This document shows, in pieces, positions 26,673 through 36,074 of a DNA stretch of 64,000 nucleotides. The DNA lies in the NCBI GenBank assembly GCA_963773155.1, contig CAVZAB010000025.1:245413-309412 (forward strand), in the 5' to 3' direction. The number at the start of each line of letters is the position of its first letter. Within the stretch, counting starts at the first letter, position 1. The DNA comes from CAVZAB01 sp963773155 (GTDB lineage Bacteria > Pseudomonadota > Alphaproteobacteria > Rhizobiales > Beijerinckiaceae). Below the pieces are notes generated by a model, which was not told the DNA's origin, ran no database searches, and saw only the letters and a list, made by a program, of their open reading frames with translations. A program made the position numbers and the translations under genes.

Positions 26673-27656
26673 TTAGAAGGCCTGTAGACAGTCGCGCAGG
26701 GTCCGATTTGGCGCGCCGATCCGATCACGCGGTGTAAAATTGGAGACAAGGCCGGCGCGGGCCGCCGCTCGCACTTCGCCAGGACTTTCGTCGAACTCCT
26801 GTCGAAAAGCCCGGCCAAAGGTCGAGGCGTCGGAAAAGCACAAATCCTCGGCGATAGTCGCGATAGTCCGGCAATCTGCTGGGTCGCATAGCCGCGCATA
26901 TGCCTCGAGGAGACGTTGGCGCCTAACATAGCGGGAGACGCCACCCTCGCCTTCCAGTAGGCGGTACAATTGGGATCGCGATGTTGCAATCTCGCGGCAC
27001 AGGAGGTCGGTACCGAGCGAGCGCGAACGCAGGTGCTTGCGGATCGCCTGTCGAACCCGCTCAAGCCGGCTCAGATCGAGTTGCTGTGAGGCCACAGCGA
27101 CACGGTCGGGCGAGGGCGCCAGACAGGCCGCGATCATGGCGCTGATCGCACCCTTGAGGCGCGAGAGATCTTCAGGTTTTAACTGTGAGATCCATCGTTC
27201 CAGAAGGAGCATATAATCGGCGAGCAGAAGTCCGAGCCGGGTCTCGACTGGCGCCCCCACGGCCGCATCCAGCAACGGGCCGATGTCTGCAAAGCTATCG
27301 CGCGACAGATAGATCTGGAGCCGGTTGTCTTGGTTCCGTTCACTGACGAGTTCATGTCCGAGCGATACGATAAAGGGCACTCTTGCCGGAGCGACAAGGG
27401 AGGCATTGGGGATTTTGATCCCGGTCGTGGCCTGTCCGAGAGTCAAAGACCAATGATCGACAGGATTGCGGCGGATCAAGGTCTTGGTCCGTGTCGCATT
27501 GAGCGGCGGGGCAAACACGCGGCTCACCGCGAAACCGTCAAGCACCCAAATCTCGTTCGATGCGGCAAATCCCTTGTCCGCGGATTGCAGGGGCATTACC
27601 TCGAACACGGCAGTAAACCAGCCGCGCCAGGCTTCGAGCTGGTGTTCGGTTGGCAA
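26673..27656 (-). CDS. AraC-family transcriptional regulator
   Basis: A 327-residue protein with an N-terminal AraC_binding_2-like sensory region and a C-terminal AraC DNA-binding domain: LERVRQAIRKHLRSRSLGTD, REIATSRSQLYRLLEGEGGV, then the second HTH TIATIAEDLCFSDASTFGRA with FRQEFDESPGEVR. It lies in a block of minus-strand one-carbon/amino-acid genes and may regulate them. The start is uncertain: 27656 is a TTG, and resemblance to the family (DTRALPTEHQLEAWRGWF) begins several codons earlier, with no ATG or GTG before an in-frame stop. A missing start or small upstream frameshift is possible. Confidence 0.8.
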   Translation of the reverse strand: MPTEHQLEAWRGWFTAVFEVMPLQSADKGFAASNEIWVLDGFAVSRVFAPPLNATRTKTLIRRNPVDHWSLTLGQATTGIKIPNASLVAPARVPFIVSLGHELVSERNQDNRLQIYLSRDSFADIGPLLDAAVGAPVETRLGLLLADYMLLLERWISQLKPEDLSRLKGAISAMIAACLAPSPDRVAVASQQLDLSRLERVRQAIRKHLRSRSLGTDLLCREIATSRSQLYRLLEGEGGVSRYVRRQRLLEAYARLCDPADCRTIATIAEDLCFSDASTFGRAFRQEFDESPGEVRAAARAGLVSNFTPRDRIGAPNRTLRDCLQAF

Positions 27657-27899
27657 TGCTCGGGTATCGAACCTCGCAGGATTTATTCGGTGGTCGTAGT
27701 CCCACGGCGACCGGTCTCGCCCCGCAGCGCCCGACGCACGATAGCGCCGAATTGGTTAGACTAGCGGCTGGTCCAACCAACCGCAAGCTTGCGGTCTTCT
27801 GCCCTGGTTTAGACCGCATGGTCCAACGATCCGCCCATTGCCAGCGTCTCCACGGCGCAAGCGCGTAAGCGGCCCGACGCCGTACAGCGTTCAAGTTTC

Positions 27900-29138
27900 T
27901 TAATCGTTCAAGACGCCTTCCGGGTGCAATTCGGCGAAGCGCTCCTGATCGCTAGGCTTCTTTTCCTTTTGCATGACGGTCGAACGGAAATGTTTTTGCG
28001 CTGCGGCGACCCCGCTGCCCAGTTCAATTGGGATTCCGACATCGCGCATAGCCATTTCCACGCCGCCGAGGGCACCGAGGACCATTAGGTCGTTCAAGTC
28101 GCCAAGATGACCGATTCGGAAGAGTTTTCCAGCGACCTCGGATAATCCAGCCCCGAGCGAGAGAGAATAGCGGCGATAGGCCGCGTCGATGACGTCGGCG
28201 CCATTGATCCCGTCGGGCACCATGATTGCGCTGACCGTGTCCGAATACCATTGCGGTCCCTTGGCGCATAGTTTCAAGCCCCAGGCCGCAACCGCGGCAC
28301 GCACGCCGGTGGCCAAGACATGGTGGCGTTGAATGACGTGTTCGAGTTTTTCTTCGAACAGCATAGCAAGCGACTCGCGCAGCGCGTAGAGCATTGGCAA
28401 GGCCGGCGTATAGGGAAAATAGCCGCTCTCATTGGCCTTGGCCATGTCGCCGAAATCGAAATAAACCCGCTTGAGGCCGGCCGAATGATAGGCGGCAATG
28501 GCACGCTGGCTGGCACAAACGATGCCAAGACCTGCCGGCATCATCAGACCCTTCTGCGACCCGGCGACGGCTAGATCGACCCGCCACTCGTCCATCCGGA
28601 AATCAAGGCTGGCAATCGAACTAATACCGTCGACATAGAGCATGGCGGGATGGCCAGCGCTGTCCATCGCCTGCCGTAGCAGGCCGATATCGCTGGTGAC
28701 GCCGGTTGCCGTCTCGTTGTGGACCGCAAGCACCGCCTTGATCGCCTGCGATTTGTCGGCCCGCAGGACGCTTTCTATTCTGTTCGGGTCGACCCCTCTA
28801 CCCCATTCTTCCTCGAGGACCTCAACGTGAAGACCTAGCCGTTTCGCCATATCGATCCACAAGTGACTGAATTGGCCAAAGCGGGCCGCCAGCACCTTGT
28901 CGCCCGGCGACAAGGTATTTGTCAGAGAGGCTTCCCATGCCCCCGTGCCAGTCGCCGGAAATATGAAGGTCCTGCCATCCTTGCTTTTGAAAATTTTCTT
29001 AAGGTCACTCAGCAATGGCAGCACCAATTGCGGGAACTTTGGTGACCGATGGTCTTCCATGGCAACCATCATCGCCCGCATGATCCGGTCGGGGACATTG
29101 GTCGGGCCTGGAACAAAAAGAAAATGCCGGCCTGGCAT
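27900..29138 (-). CDS. sgaA: Serine-glyoxylate aminotransferase
   Basis: A fold-type I PLP aminotransferase of 412 residues: MPGRHFLFVPGPTNVPDRIM, ATGTGAWEASLTNTLSPGDK, RFGQFSHLWIDMAKRLGL, VHNETATGVTSDI, YVDGISSIASLDFRMDEW, and the PLP-lysine in VAGSQKGLMMPAGLG. These match the serine-glyoxylate/alanine-glyoxylate aminotransferases that convert serine and glyoxylate to hydroxypyruvate and glycine, as in the serine cycle of methylotrophs. GGGAG precedes the ATG at 29138. The C-terminus carries an unusual ~40-residue Lys/Glu-rich extension (HFRSTVMQKEKKPSDQERFA…). Neighbouring folate-linked flavoprotein and SHMT-like genes support a one-carbon role, inferred only. Confidence 0.88.
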   Translation of the reverse strand: MPGRHFLFVPGPTNVPDRIMRAMMVAMEDHRSPKFPQLVLPLLSDLKKIFKSKDGRTFIFPATGTGAWEASLTNTLSPGDKVLAARFGQFSHLWIDMAKRLGLHVEVLEEEWGRGVDPNRIESVLRADKSQAIKAVLAVHNETATGVTSDIGLLRQAMDSAGHPAMLYVDGISSIASLDFRMDEWRVDLAVAGSQKGLMMPAGLGIVCASQRAIAAYHSAGLKRVYFDFGDMAKANESGYFPYTPALPMLYALRESLAMLFEEKLEHVIQRHHVLATGVRAAVAAWGLKLCAKGPQWYSDTVSAIMVPDGINGADVIDAAYRRYSLSLGAGLSEVAGKLFRIGHLGDLNDLMVLGALGGVEMAMRDVGIPIELGSGVAAAQKHFRSTVMQKEKKPSDQERFAELHPEGVLND

Positions 29139-30236
29139 GGCGTTCTCCCTAATGCGCACTGGACCAACAATCCTTCAAACCGCCTCGCCAAGCAAGGCCG
29201 CCAAAGGGTCTGACACCAGCGACAATTGCGCGCAAACGGCAGGGTCTCGTCGTTCGAGTGCGCCTTTCTGATCGCCCGTCATGAACCGTCTAGACCAGCC
29301 CGGCGAGCGCCGATCCACTATCGCCGCAGGTGCGCACCCATTTTGTTGATGCCGGTTGGGATAAGCCTGTTTGGCATGGTGCCGCATCATTTGGCTGTCG
29401 TGCGGCGCGGCAATCTGTCGGACAATATCGCGCTCTTTGCGAACGGTTGGACAAAGGCACCCTGCACAACCGCCCAGCCAGCAGGGGCGTCGAGCCAAAA
29501 CAGTTCGGTGGCAAGCCCGGCACTGTACCGCTCGACGCCGATGCGGTAGGCGAGATTCCGCGCTTTAACCTGTTGTAGCGGCCGCCAACCGGGATGATTT
29601 CCTGCTCGTCCTTCACCACACCGATCTCGAGGGTGATCAGTCTGTTGGCGATCTTGAAGGTCGGGGCCGGCACGCGTCACCTGGGCGTTTGGTGTCGACG
29701 AGAGATAGCCGCTCTGCGGCTGGTCGATAAAGCGCCGGGTGCCAACGGCTGCTTCTTGTGCAAAAGGTCTGATCGCTCGACGGGTTGAAGTGCAAGGTCG
29801 CAATGCGGCTGAGCCAGTCCCGCGACTTAGGCACCGGCTGCCTAAAGCAGCTCACGCCTTGACCAAAGCATTGATTTAAAATCAGGTTTTCTCGGATTCC
29901 GAGTGGCTGCTCGGTCTGGGCGACGAACAATTCGTCTTGTGCGGCTGTGCCGTTGCCTAGCTTTCGTTAGCGCCGACAAGGTGGAATGTCCGCCCGTTGA
30001 GCAACGCCCGGCCGGACCTCGCCTGTCGTTCCCGGAGGTGCCGCGGTTCGTCGCCAAGCCACATCGACCTGACAGCAGTTTTTCCCTTCTGGGCAGCTGG
30101 CGGAGCCTAGCTGTGAGGCAGTCGGCGGGCGTCTCCGACCATGGATTTGGGCCAAGTCGTTTGGGATTGTCGAGGTCAGTCATCCCGGCTATCTGATCTC
30201 TCATAGCGTATGTCTCGAAACATAGAGAACCACACA
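29139..30236. other. 1.1-kb region with no intact gene
   Basis: No frame here has both a plausible start and family resemblance. The part between about 29.39 and 29.67 kb on the minus strand contains a conserved-looking protein remnant, listed separately. The stretch 29.85-30.2 kb shows only short frames on both strands and may be further decayed coding sequence. Confidence 0.5.
29387..29673 (-). pseudogene. Unidentified broken protein remnant
   Basis: One minus frame reads PAPTFKIANRLITLEIGVVK then DEQEIIPVGGRYNRLK; a second, shifted near 29.58 kb, continues ARNLAYRIGVERYSAGLATE, LFWLDAPAGWAVVQGAFVQP and ends TTAK-stop at 29387. The two fit end to end like one protein interrupted by an indel. 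A third frame further on (MMRHHAKQAYPNRHQQNG) may be its antisense or continuation. I do not recognise the family. Confidence 0.4.
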
Positions 30237-31253
30237 ATGCGTAATCTTTTTTTCTGCATCGACGGCCATACAGCGGGAAATCCGGTGCGGCTCGTCGCGG
30301 CAGGCGCACCCTTCCTTGTTGGCTCGACAATGAGCGAAAGACGCCAGGATTTCCTGACGCGATTCGACTGGATTAGGAATGGGCTAATGTTCGAGCCGCG
30401 CGGCCACGACGTCATGTCCGGCGGCTTCATCTACCAACCCCTGCGAGACGATTGTGATGGCAGTATTTTATTCATCGAAACGAGCGGCGCGCTGCCAATG
30501 TGCGGACATGGTTCGATCGGCATCATCACTTTTGGTCTTGAACACGGCCTATTGCGACCACGCCAGGAAGGGCAGCTCAGAATAGAGGTTCCGGCCGGCA
30601 TATTGAATGTGACTTACCGGCGCTCGGGCAACAAGGTGACCGCGATCCAACTCACCAATGTTCCGAGCTTCGTTTATGCCGGCGATGTGCGGATTGTGGA
30701 TCCAGAATTCGGCGAACTCTCAATTGACGTCGCATACGGCGGTAATTTTTATGCGATTATCGAGCCGCAAGGCCACTACACCGGTGTCGATTCGCTGGGG
30801 GCTCGTGCAATTCTAAGGGCTAGCGCCAGAATACGGGCCAGCGTCGACGCGGCGGTGGCGCCCGTCCACCCGGTCGATCCGTCAATTTGCGGTGTCAGTC
30901 ATGTTCTGTGGTCTGATCCTGTCGATCCGGATGGTCGCGGCGGCCGCAGCGCTGTCTTTTATGGTGAGAATGCGATTGATCGCAGTCCCTGCGGCACCGG
31001 TACTTCCGCTAGGCTGGCGCATCTAAGTAAAACGGGCCGACTCAAGCCCGGCGAGACTTTCAAACACCGTAGCTTTATCAATTCTGTATTCATCGGTCGA
31101 ATTGAAGGAATGACCAAGGTCGGCGAATTTGAAGCCATTGTCCCGTCGATCGAAGGGTCGGCTTTCGTCACGGGCTATAATCAGTTGTGGATCGATGACG
31201 AGGAGCCTTTCGCACAAGGATTCCGGTTGAGCGATGGCGCCGCTGCACGCTAA
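30237..31253 (+). CDS. 4-hydroxyproline 2-epimerase (proline racemase family)
   Basis: A 338-residue proline-racemase-family protein. It keeps both catalytic cysteines: ALPMCGHGSIG (first Cys) and DRSPCGTGTSA (second Cys). Family members with two Cys and this ASGALPMCGHG context are usually 4-hydroxyproline epimerases, which start trans-4-hydroxyproline catabolism; proline racemase is the alternative, and a trans-3-hydroxyproline dehydratase is unlikely because that has Thr at the second position. N-terminal IDGHTAGNPVRLV and MSGGFIYQP also fit. The ATG at 30237 begins the family N-terminus; an upstream ATG at 30210 adds 9 residues. No other hydroxyproline-pathway genes are adjacent. Confidence 0.87.
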   Translation: MRNLFFCIDGHTAGNPVRLVAAGAPFLVGSTMSERRQDFLTRFDWIRNGLMFEPRGHDVMSGGFIYQPLRDDCDGSILFIETSGALPMCGHGSIGIITFGLEHGLLRPRQEGQLRIEVPAGILNVTYRRSGNKVTAIQLTNVPSFVYAGDVRIVDPEFGELSIDVAYGGNFYAIIEPQGHYTGVDSLGARAILRASARIRASVDAAVAPVHPVDPSICGVSHVLWSDPVDPDGRGGRSAVFYGENAIDRSPCGTGTSARLAHLSKTGRLKPGETFKHRSFINSVFIGRIEGMTKVGEFEAIVPSIEGSAFVTGYNQLWIDDEEPFAQGFRLSDGAAAR

Positions 31254-32218
31254 CGCCAGACGTGCCGTGATTTCTGGCCAACGCCGGTGATGACATTTTG
31301 CTCTTCCTTGCTCGCGGCAGCACGGGCGACAACTGGGCGCACGTTCGTGCGGCGTCGGTTGCTGATCTGATCGATCTGTTTGCAGCGACCAACCTCAACG
31401 ATGAGGACAGAATTGTGGCGGTTGGCTCGGCGCAAGCAATTCCCTGACGGAAATGGCATTGAGCGTCGCGACAGCCTCTATCCGACATGGCAGCCTCGCG
31501 CTATTCTTCGCAACGACCTTAATGGCGGCACTCGATCAGGTCTATACGACGGAATATTGGTCGATTGACAATTATTTGTGACGCGACCCGGGTGATTCTC
31601 GCCGAAAGGATGGCAATGCCGATGGCAACCTAATTCTTCGGCCGGGCGGTTAGAATTGCCATTGCGGGATTCCGCTGACAATTGGGTTCGGGATTGAAAT
31701 GCACCAGTCGGAAGATTTCGCCATCGACGAAGCGAACGCGTCCGAACTGGCTCGGCACTAAATTATTGCCGAACCCCCTGACGGTCATCGACGCTCACGA
31801 ACCCGCGATTCTTGGCATCGCGACCAGGTCAGCAGCGGCGTCGCCATTGCCGCCGGCAAGTCCTTTCGGATTGCGGTGGTGGGCGGCGGGCGTTTCGTGA
31901 CTATGTCAGCGCATGGAAGGAGAACCTTGATTTCGGACTTTTCACCGCATCCGGGATGGGGCCCGGCTTGCAAGAAACTGAGCGCTCAGGGGCTGATGGA
32001 GCTCTCCAAGCGCGGCCGGAAGCTGGATGCAAAGGCTTTCTCCAAGTATCAGCTGCGCCCGCAGTCGGGGACCTCCCTGTCTCGCTGTCACACCCCAGGG
32101 CGAAGCAGATCCGAACAGGCGTGGTGCAGGGACCTGCCATCCTCACCTGCGAATATAGGTTTGTCAGTTGGTGCGGCAAAAGATAAATTCAACCAATCAA
32201 GTGTTGAATGGTGGTTAT
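31254..32218 (+). other. Decayed coding region, not identified
   Basis: Several plus-strand frames look protein-like but are broken by stops and shifts: FLANAGDDILLFLARGSTGD then NWAHVRAASVADLIDLFAAT and NLNDEDRIVAVGSAQAIP-stop (about 31.27-31.45 kb), RRDSLYPTWQPRAILRNDLN, FRIAVVGGGRF near 31.87 kb, and FRDYVSAWKENLDFGLFTAS in a shifted frame. They could be pieces of one oxidoreductase-like gene, since VVGGG is suggestive of a nucleotide fold, but I cannot name it. Confidence 0.35.
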
Positions 32219-32860
32219 ATGGCAAAGCCGATCGTTGCCTCGAAGTCCCGGGCTGGCAGCCTGCCGCTTGTTGGCAGCGAAATAGCGTTCGACTTGACCA
32301 ACACGTCGTCCGGTCGTGGCGGTTCGAGGCATCTCGATCACCTCAAAATCCCGGATGATGTTATTCGGTGGGCGCAGCACTCGCGCGTCATCAATCCGGC
32401 GGAAGCGGCATGGATGGCGAGTGAAATTGGCAAAGATCCCCGACTTGCCCGGCGGTTGCTCAAACGCACGCTGGAGTTGCGCGAGTTAATCTACACGATC
32501 GGCGTGGAACTAGCGGCGGGAAGGCCGCCGCCCTCCGATCGGATCGAGCTGCTCGTCCACATTCATACAACCTGCCTCGCCTCCGCCAAGCTTGTTCCGC
32601 ATGGCCAGGCCTTTGTCTGGTCATGGCTTGCCGCGGACGGCCCGGTCGAAAGAATTTTGGGCCCTATATCGCTATCAGTTCTCACCCTTCTGACACGGGC
32701 CGACCTGGCGCGGGTCAAGCAATGTCAAGGGGAGCATTGCGGCTGGATCTTTTTCGATACGACCAAGAATAAAAGCCGACGATGGTGTGAAATGGAGGTG
32801 TGCGGCAACCGGGCCAAGCAAAAGCGCCACCAGGGTGCAAAGAGGCCTCGCAAATTATAG
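32219..32860 (+). CDS. CGNR zinc-finger regulator (ABATE domain family)
   Basis: A 213-residue protein with an N-terminal ABATE-like helical region (LVGSEIAFDLTNT, LARRLLKRTLELRELIYTIG) and a C-terminal CGNR zinc finger: CQGEHCGWIFFDTTKNKSRR then WCEMEVCGNRAKQKRH. Members are presumed stress-linked transcription regulators. The ATG at 32219 is preferred over the upstream TTG at 32168, which adds a non-conserved leader. The gene follows a decayed region and is not in an obvious operon. Confidence 0.85.
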   Translation: MAKPIVASKSRAGSLPLVGSEIAFDLTNTSSGRGGSRHLDHLKIPDDVIRWAQHSRVINPAEAAWMASEIGKDPRLARRLLKRTLELRELIYTIGVELAAGRPPPSDRIELLVHIHTTCLASAKLVPHGQAFVWSWLAADGPVERILGPISLSVLTLLTRADLARVKQCQGEHCGWIFFDTTKNKSRRWCEMEVCGNRAKQKRHQGAKRPRKL

Positions 32861-33358
32861 CGCGGCCATCGCAGTCTGATGACAAATTTTTTGGGCTGGG
32901 TGCCACCTGATTTGTACCGCGACGATCCCGGTTAAGCGGCTTGTCAAATCTTTTCGAAGGTGGGCGTCAATTTTTAAGGCAATTCAAATGTGAGCCTAAG
33001 TTTAGATGATCAAAATCACCCGTTCATCACGTCGTTCTCTTAGGACTCCCGGGACTACATTAGGAAAGCTCGTTCAATAGCAATTTCTGCTGTTAGGTCT
33101 GGGCAAACGCGTTCACGCGAACGTGACGACTAAAATCGCGACGTGGAGAGAACCGAAGACTAATTTTGCCCTGATTGGGCCGCATTATGGATGATTCTGC
33201 CGTCATTCTCGTGCGGCTGACCAAGTGCCCCGGCAGACCGGGACATTGGTTCTTGAGTTCGGGCCAAGTGAATTTTCGACCGGAATAATCGGCGATTGAT
33301 GGGGTTATCAATTATGACCCCCGGGCGCACCGGAGAGAAACGAGAAGGAGACTTGCAA
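32861..33358. other. Intergenic region, about 500 nt, with small inverted repeat
   Basis: AT-richer than its surroundings and without a credible gene. A short inverted repeat CGTTC-ACGC-GAACG lies near 33.11 kb. Promoter elements for the TPR-protein gene presumably lie in its right part, but I see no confident hexamers. Confidence 0.35.
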
Positions 33359-34022
33359 ATGAAAAACAGAACGGCGATTGCAACACTGGCTGTTGCATTA
33401 CTTTTCGCGTGTGCTGACATAGCCTTGGCCAACGGCGGCGGTGGCGGCGGCGGCGGTGGTGGTGGCAGTGCAGGCGGCGGTGGGGGCGGCAGCGCTGGCG
33501 GCGGTGGGGGTAGTGCTGGTGGCGGGGGTAGTGCTGGCGGCGGGGGTAGTGCTGGCGGCGGGGGTGGTGGCAATGGCGGGCGCGGAATCATTGGTAGCGT
33601 CTGCAACAAAGGGTTCGTTCTGCGCAACAATTCGTGCATAAGGGCCGATTCCGGCGTGGTACCCGATGAGGAGCTCTACAACCAGGGTCGGGCCCTCGCT
33701 TTAGCTGGCTATTATGAAGAAGCCCTGCCCATCCTCGAGGCCGTCAAGCGGACCGACGACGCGATGGTTTACACGATGATCGGCTATACGACGCGCCGGC
33801 TTGGACATTGGGATGAAGGAATGGCCATCTATCAGAAGGCTCTCGCGATTGACCCAAACAATGTCAATACACACGAATATCTCGGCGAAGGCTACGTAAC
33901 CCTCGGACGCCTCGAACTCGCGCGCATCGAGCTTGCCAAGGTCGCCGAGTCTCTGCGGTGGAACGGACTGCGAACAGTATCAAGCTCTCGCCAACGCCAT
34001 TGATACCGGGAGAACGCAGTAG
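33359..34022 (+). CDS. Secreted glycine-rich TPR protein, frameshifted near the C-terminus
   Basis: GAAGGAGAC precedes the ATG at 33359. The protein has a signal peptide (MKNRTAIATLAVALLFACAD then IALA), a ~45-residue low-complexity Gly-rich segment with short Ser-Ala interruptions, a Cys-containing IGSVCNKGFVLRNNSC section, and a TPR domain (YNQGRALALAGYYEEALPIL, AMVYTMIGYTTRRLGHWDEG, NTHEYLGEGYVTLGRLELAR). The annotated frame ends at 34003 with a poor tail (RWNGLRTVSSSRQRH). In the +1 frame the sequence from 33951 reads LCGGTDCEQYQALANAIDTG then RTQ-stop (34020-34022), the usual CGxxCxxYxxL end of such periplasmic TPR proteins, so a +1 indel near 33945-33951 is likely. It heads a probable three-gene operon with a diheme cytochrome and DoxX. 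Confidence 0.75.
33430..33576 (+). repeat. GGC/GGT-rich minisatellite inside the TPR gene
   Basis: Runs of Gly codons broken by imperfect copies of AGTGCTGGCGGCGGGGGT, best seen as three tandem copies around 33.51-33.57 kb. It encodes (Gly)n-Ser-Ala blocks. Repeat number is expected to vary and to be error-prone in assembly. The opposite strand gives a long Pro-rich open frame that is only its shadow. Confidence 0.8.
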
Positions 34023-34068
34023 CGCATCACCCAGACAAACGCATGCTAGTTTTGGTGCAAGGCCAAAA

Positions 34069-35421
34069 ATGACGCCGATAAAGGCCGCTTGTCTTCTGGT
34101 ATTTTTCGGGCTTAGCGGTCCTGTGGAGGCTCAGACCCTTGCTGGAGCCCTTCCATCCGGGACTTCGCTGGGTGAAGATCGGCTGCACCTGCCCCGGCGT
34201 GCGTTTTATTCTGAACTCAGAGGTGGTGTGCGGTCCCCCCAGTCGCTTCTCGGCGAATTACTTTTCGAGGCGCCGAGCCTGTTTGGGGGGACCGCTCGAA
34301 GTGTTGGCATGAGCTGCGGCACTTGTCACGTCGAGGGCACAAACAATCCCGAGCTATTTATTCCGGGCCAATCGAGCCGGCCGGGAACCTTCGACCCCTC
34401 CGGCCCGATCTTCAGTCCGCAGACCGATACCCACGCCCTCAATGCGCTTACTGTGCCGAGTCTGAGAGCGATACGATTTCTGGCACCCTTTGGCCATGAT
34501 GGCCGGTTCACTACTCTGCGCGAATTCACCCGAAACGCCATTGTCAACGAATTCGCCGGGTCTGAACCCAGCCCGTCCATCCTCGATGCCTTGTTCGCCT
34601 TCATGCAGGACATCGCGCCGTTGCCGAATCATCGGCTCACTCCCGCTGGCCAGCTTGTTGAGGCAACTGAAACTGAACGGCGAGGGGAGCTTTTGTTTGC
34701 CACAGCATTCCCCAACAATCCTTCATTGACCTGTGCAACCTGCCATGTACCGTCGGCGCTCTTTGTCGATCACCGGCAGCACGATGTTGGAACGGGGCTC
34801 TATAAGACACCGACGTTGAGAAACGCCAATTTTAACGCCCCATATTTTCATGACGGACGTTTTAATAATTATGATCAGATAGTCGACTATTTTGATAATT
34901 GGTACGGGCTGGATCTGAAATCGCAGGAAAAACGCGACTTGGTGGACTATTTGAAGGCTGTCGGTAACGCTGAAGAGCCTTATGTGCAAACAAGCGCTCA
35001 AGCAGCACTCGCTGAGGTCATTTCAGCGGCGCCTGGTCTGCAGGTTGCGGTGCAGCAGCGGGACTGGAGCACGATTGCGCTTGCTTCCGATGGGCTCGCC
35101 CATAAACTTCACGCCGTACAAAGGTATTTCTTGACGCCGCAAGGCGCCGATAGTTCAGACGGGATGGTCGAGCGATCACGCGCGACGGCTGCAATAGCCG
35201 ATGTTATCCTGGAAATTCTGCATCTGCAGCAAGCGGCTGAAAATAGCGATGCTAGTGTCCTTGACCAATCCTTCTCGTCCATATCGCATTTGCTTTTGAT
35301 CGCGTCTGCGCCGCTCGCTGAAGCCGAAAAATGGTCCCTATTCAACCCTGAGATCATGACGCGGCACCGGCAAGCCCTCTTTGAGATTAAAGGGTCAGAC
35401 CCGGTTCGAAGCCCTCAGTAA
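34069..35421 (+). CDS. Diheme cytochrome c peroxidase / MauG-like protein
   Basis: A 450-residue periplasmic protein with signal peptide (MTPIKAACLLVFFGLSGPVE then A) and two heme motifs, MSCGTCHVEG and LTCATCHVPS. Between and after them are FGHDGRFTTLREFTRNAIVN, TPTLRNANFNAPYFHDGRFN and DYLKAVG, typical of the cytochrome c peroxidase/MauG superfamily. It could reduce peroxide or act on a protein or small-molecule substrate; the relation to MauG is by fold only. The ATG at 34069 starts the signal peptide; the open frame above it overlaps the TPR gene. It lies about 47 nt after the repaired end of that gene. Confidence 0.85.
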   Translation: MTPIKAACLLVFFGLSGPVEAQTLAGALPSGTSLGEDRLHLPRRAFYSELRGGVRSPQSLLGELLFEAPSLFGGTARSVGMSCGTCHVEGTNNPELFIPGQSSRPGTFDPSGPIFSPQTDTHALNALTVPSLRAIRFLAPFGHDGRFTTLREFTRNAIVNEFAGSEPSPSILDALFAFMQDIAPLPNHRLTPAGQLVEATETERRGELLFATAFPNNPSLTCATCHVPSALFVDHRQHDVGTGLYKTPTLRNANFNAPYFHDGRFNNYDQIVDYFDNWYGLDLKSQEKRDLVDYLKAVGNAEEPYVQTSAQAALAEVISAAPGLQVAVQQRDWSTIALASDGLAHKLHAVQRYFLTPQGADSSDGMVERSRATAAIADVILEILHLQQAAENSDASVLDQSFSSISHLLLIASAPLAEAEKWSLFNPEIMTRHRQALFEIKGSDPVRSPQ

Positions 35422-35466
35422 GGTCGTCAATCCATGGCCCCGGCCACGGATCAAAAGGAGGGTTTT

Positions 35467-35889
35467 ATGGGTGCGAGCCAGACAACAGCAGCTTGGTCCG
35501 GGCCCTTGGAGATCCTAGGCAAGCTTTTGATTGCTGCGCTGTTCTGGTGGGACGGTATTGAGCAGGGCGTGATGACTTGGCCGGATGTCGTTGACTATGT
35601 TGCAGCGCAAGGGTTGCCGATGCCCGCGGTGGTTGGGGCCGGTGCGACTGTCTTCCAGATAGTGGTTCCTGTCGGCTTGTTCCTGCGCCGGTTTGAGACC
35701 TGGGCAGCCTTGGCCCTGGCCGGATATTGTTTACTCACAGCCTTGTTATTCCATAATTTTTGGGTCCTCGAAGGCAATGACCGGCTCTTCGCACAAATTC
35801 AATGCCTTAAAAATTTGGCGATTGCGGGTGCACTCTTCGTCGCGGTTTCGCGCAGCTGGGTAAAATTCGGACGGAATTCACCGATTTAG
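35467..35889 (+). CDS. DoxX-family membrane protein
   Basis: 140 residues with four membrane helices: LEILGKLLIAALFWWDGIEQ, VVGAGATVFQIVVPVGLFLR, WAALALAGYCLLTALLFHNF and the last helix QCLKNLAIAGALFVAVSRSW. The FHNFW and QCLKNLAIAGA signatures are typical of DoxX/SURF4-like proteins, linked to thiosulfate oxidation or redox homeostasis. AAAAGGAGGG just before the ATG at 35467 is a strong ribosome site and fixes the start over 35434. It likely forms an operon with the diheme cytochrome upstream. Confidence 0.85.
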   Translation: MGASQTTAAWSGPLEILGKLLIAALFWWDGIEQGVMTWPDVVDYVAAQGLPMPAVVGAGATVFQIVVPVGLFLRRFETWAALALAGYCLLTALLFHNFWVLEGNDRLFAQIQCLKNLAIAGALFVAVSRSWVKFGRNSPI

Positions 35890-36074
35890 TCCTGCAGGAA
35901 CCGCTGCATCCCTTGGCGTGGCACGAGCGGCCGGTTCGGTGCCGCCAGTTTGGGCGAGCGGGTGCCCGATTGCCGGCAACTTGCTGCCAGAATTCCTTGC
36001 CATCCCTCCTTGCCGCGATCCCCATTGGGTCAAGCGTTGCTTGACTGGACGGCGCTGCGAGCGAACATGGTTGA

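Noticed and set aside
33430..33576. Possible CRISPR array (tandem repeats)
   Set aside because: The units are contiguous coding repeats with no unique spacers and lie inside an ORF.
33160..33639. A Pro-rich minus-strand frame resembling a PPP-repeat protein
   Set aside because: It is simply the reverse complement of the Gly codon repeat of the TPR gene.
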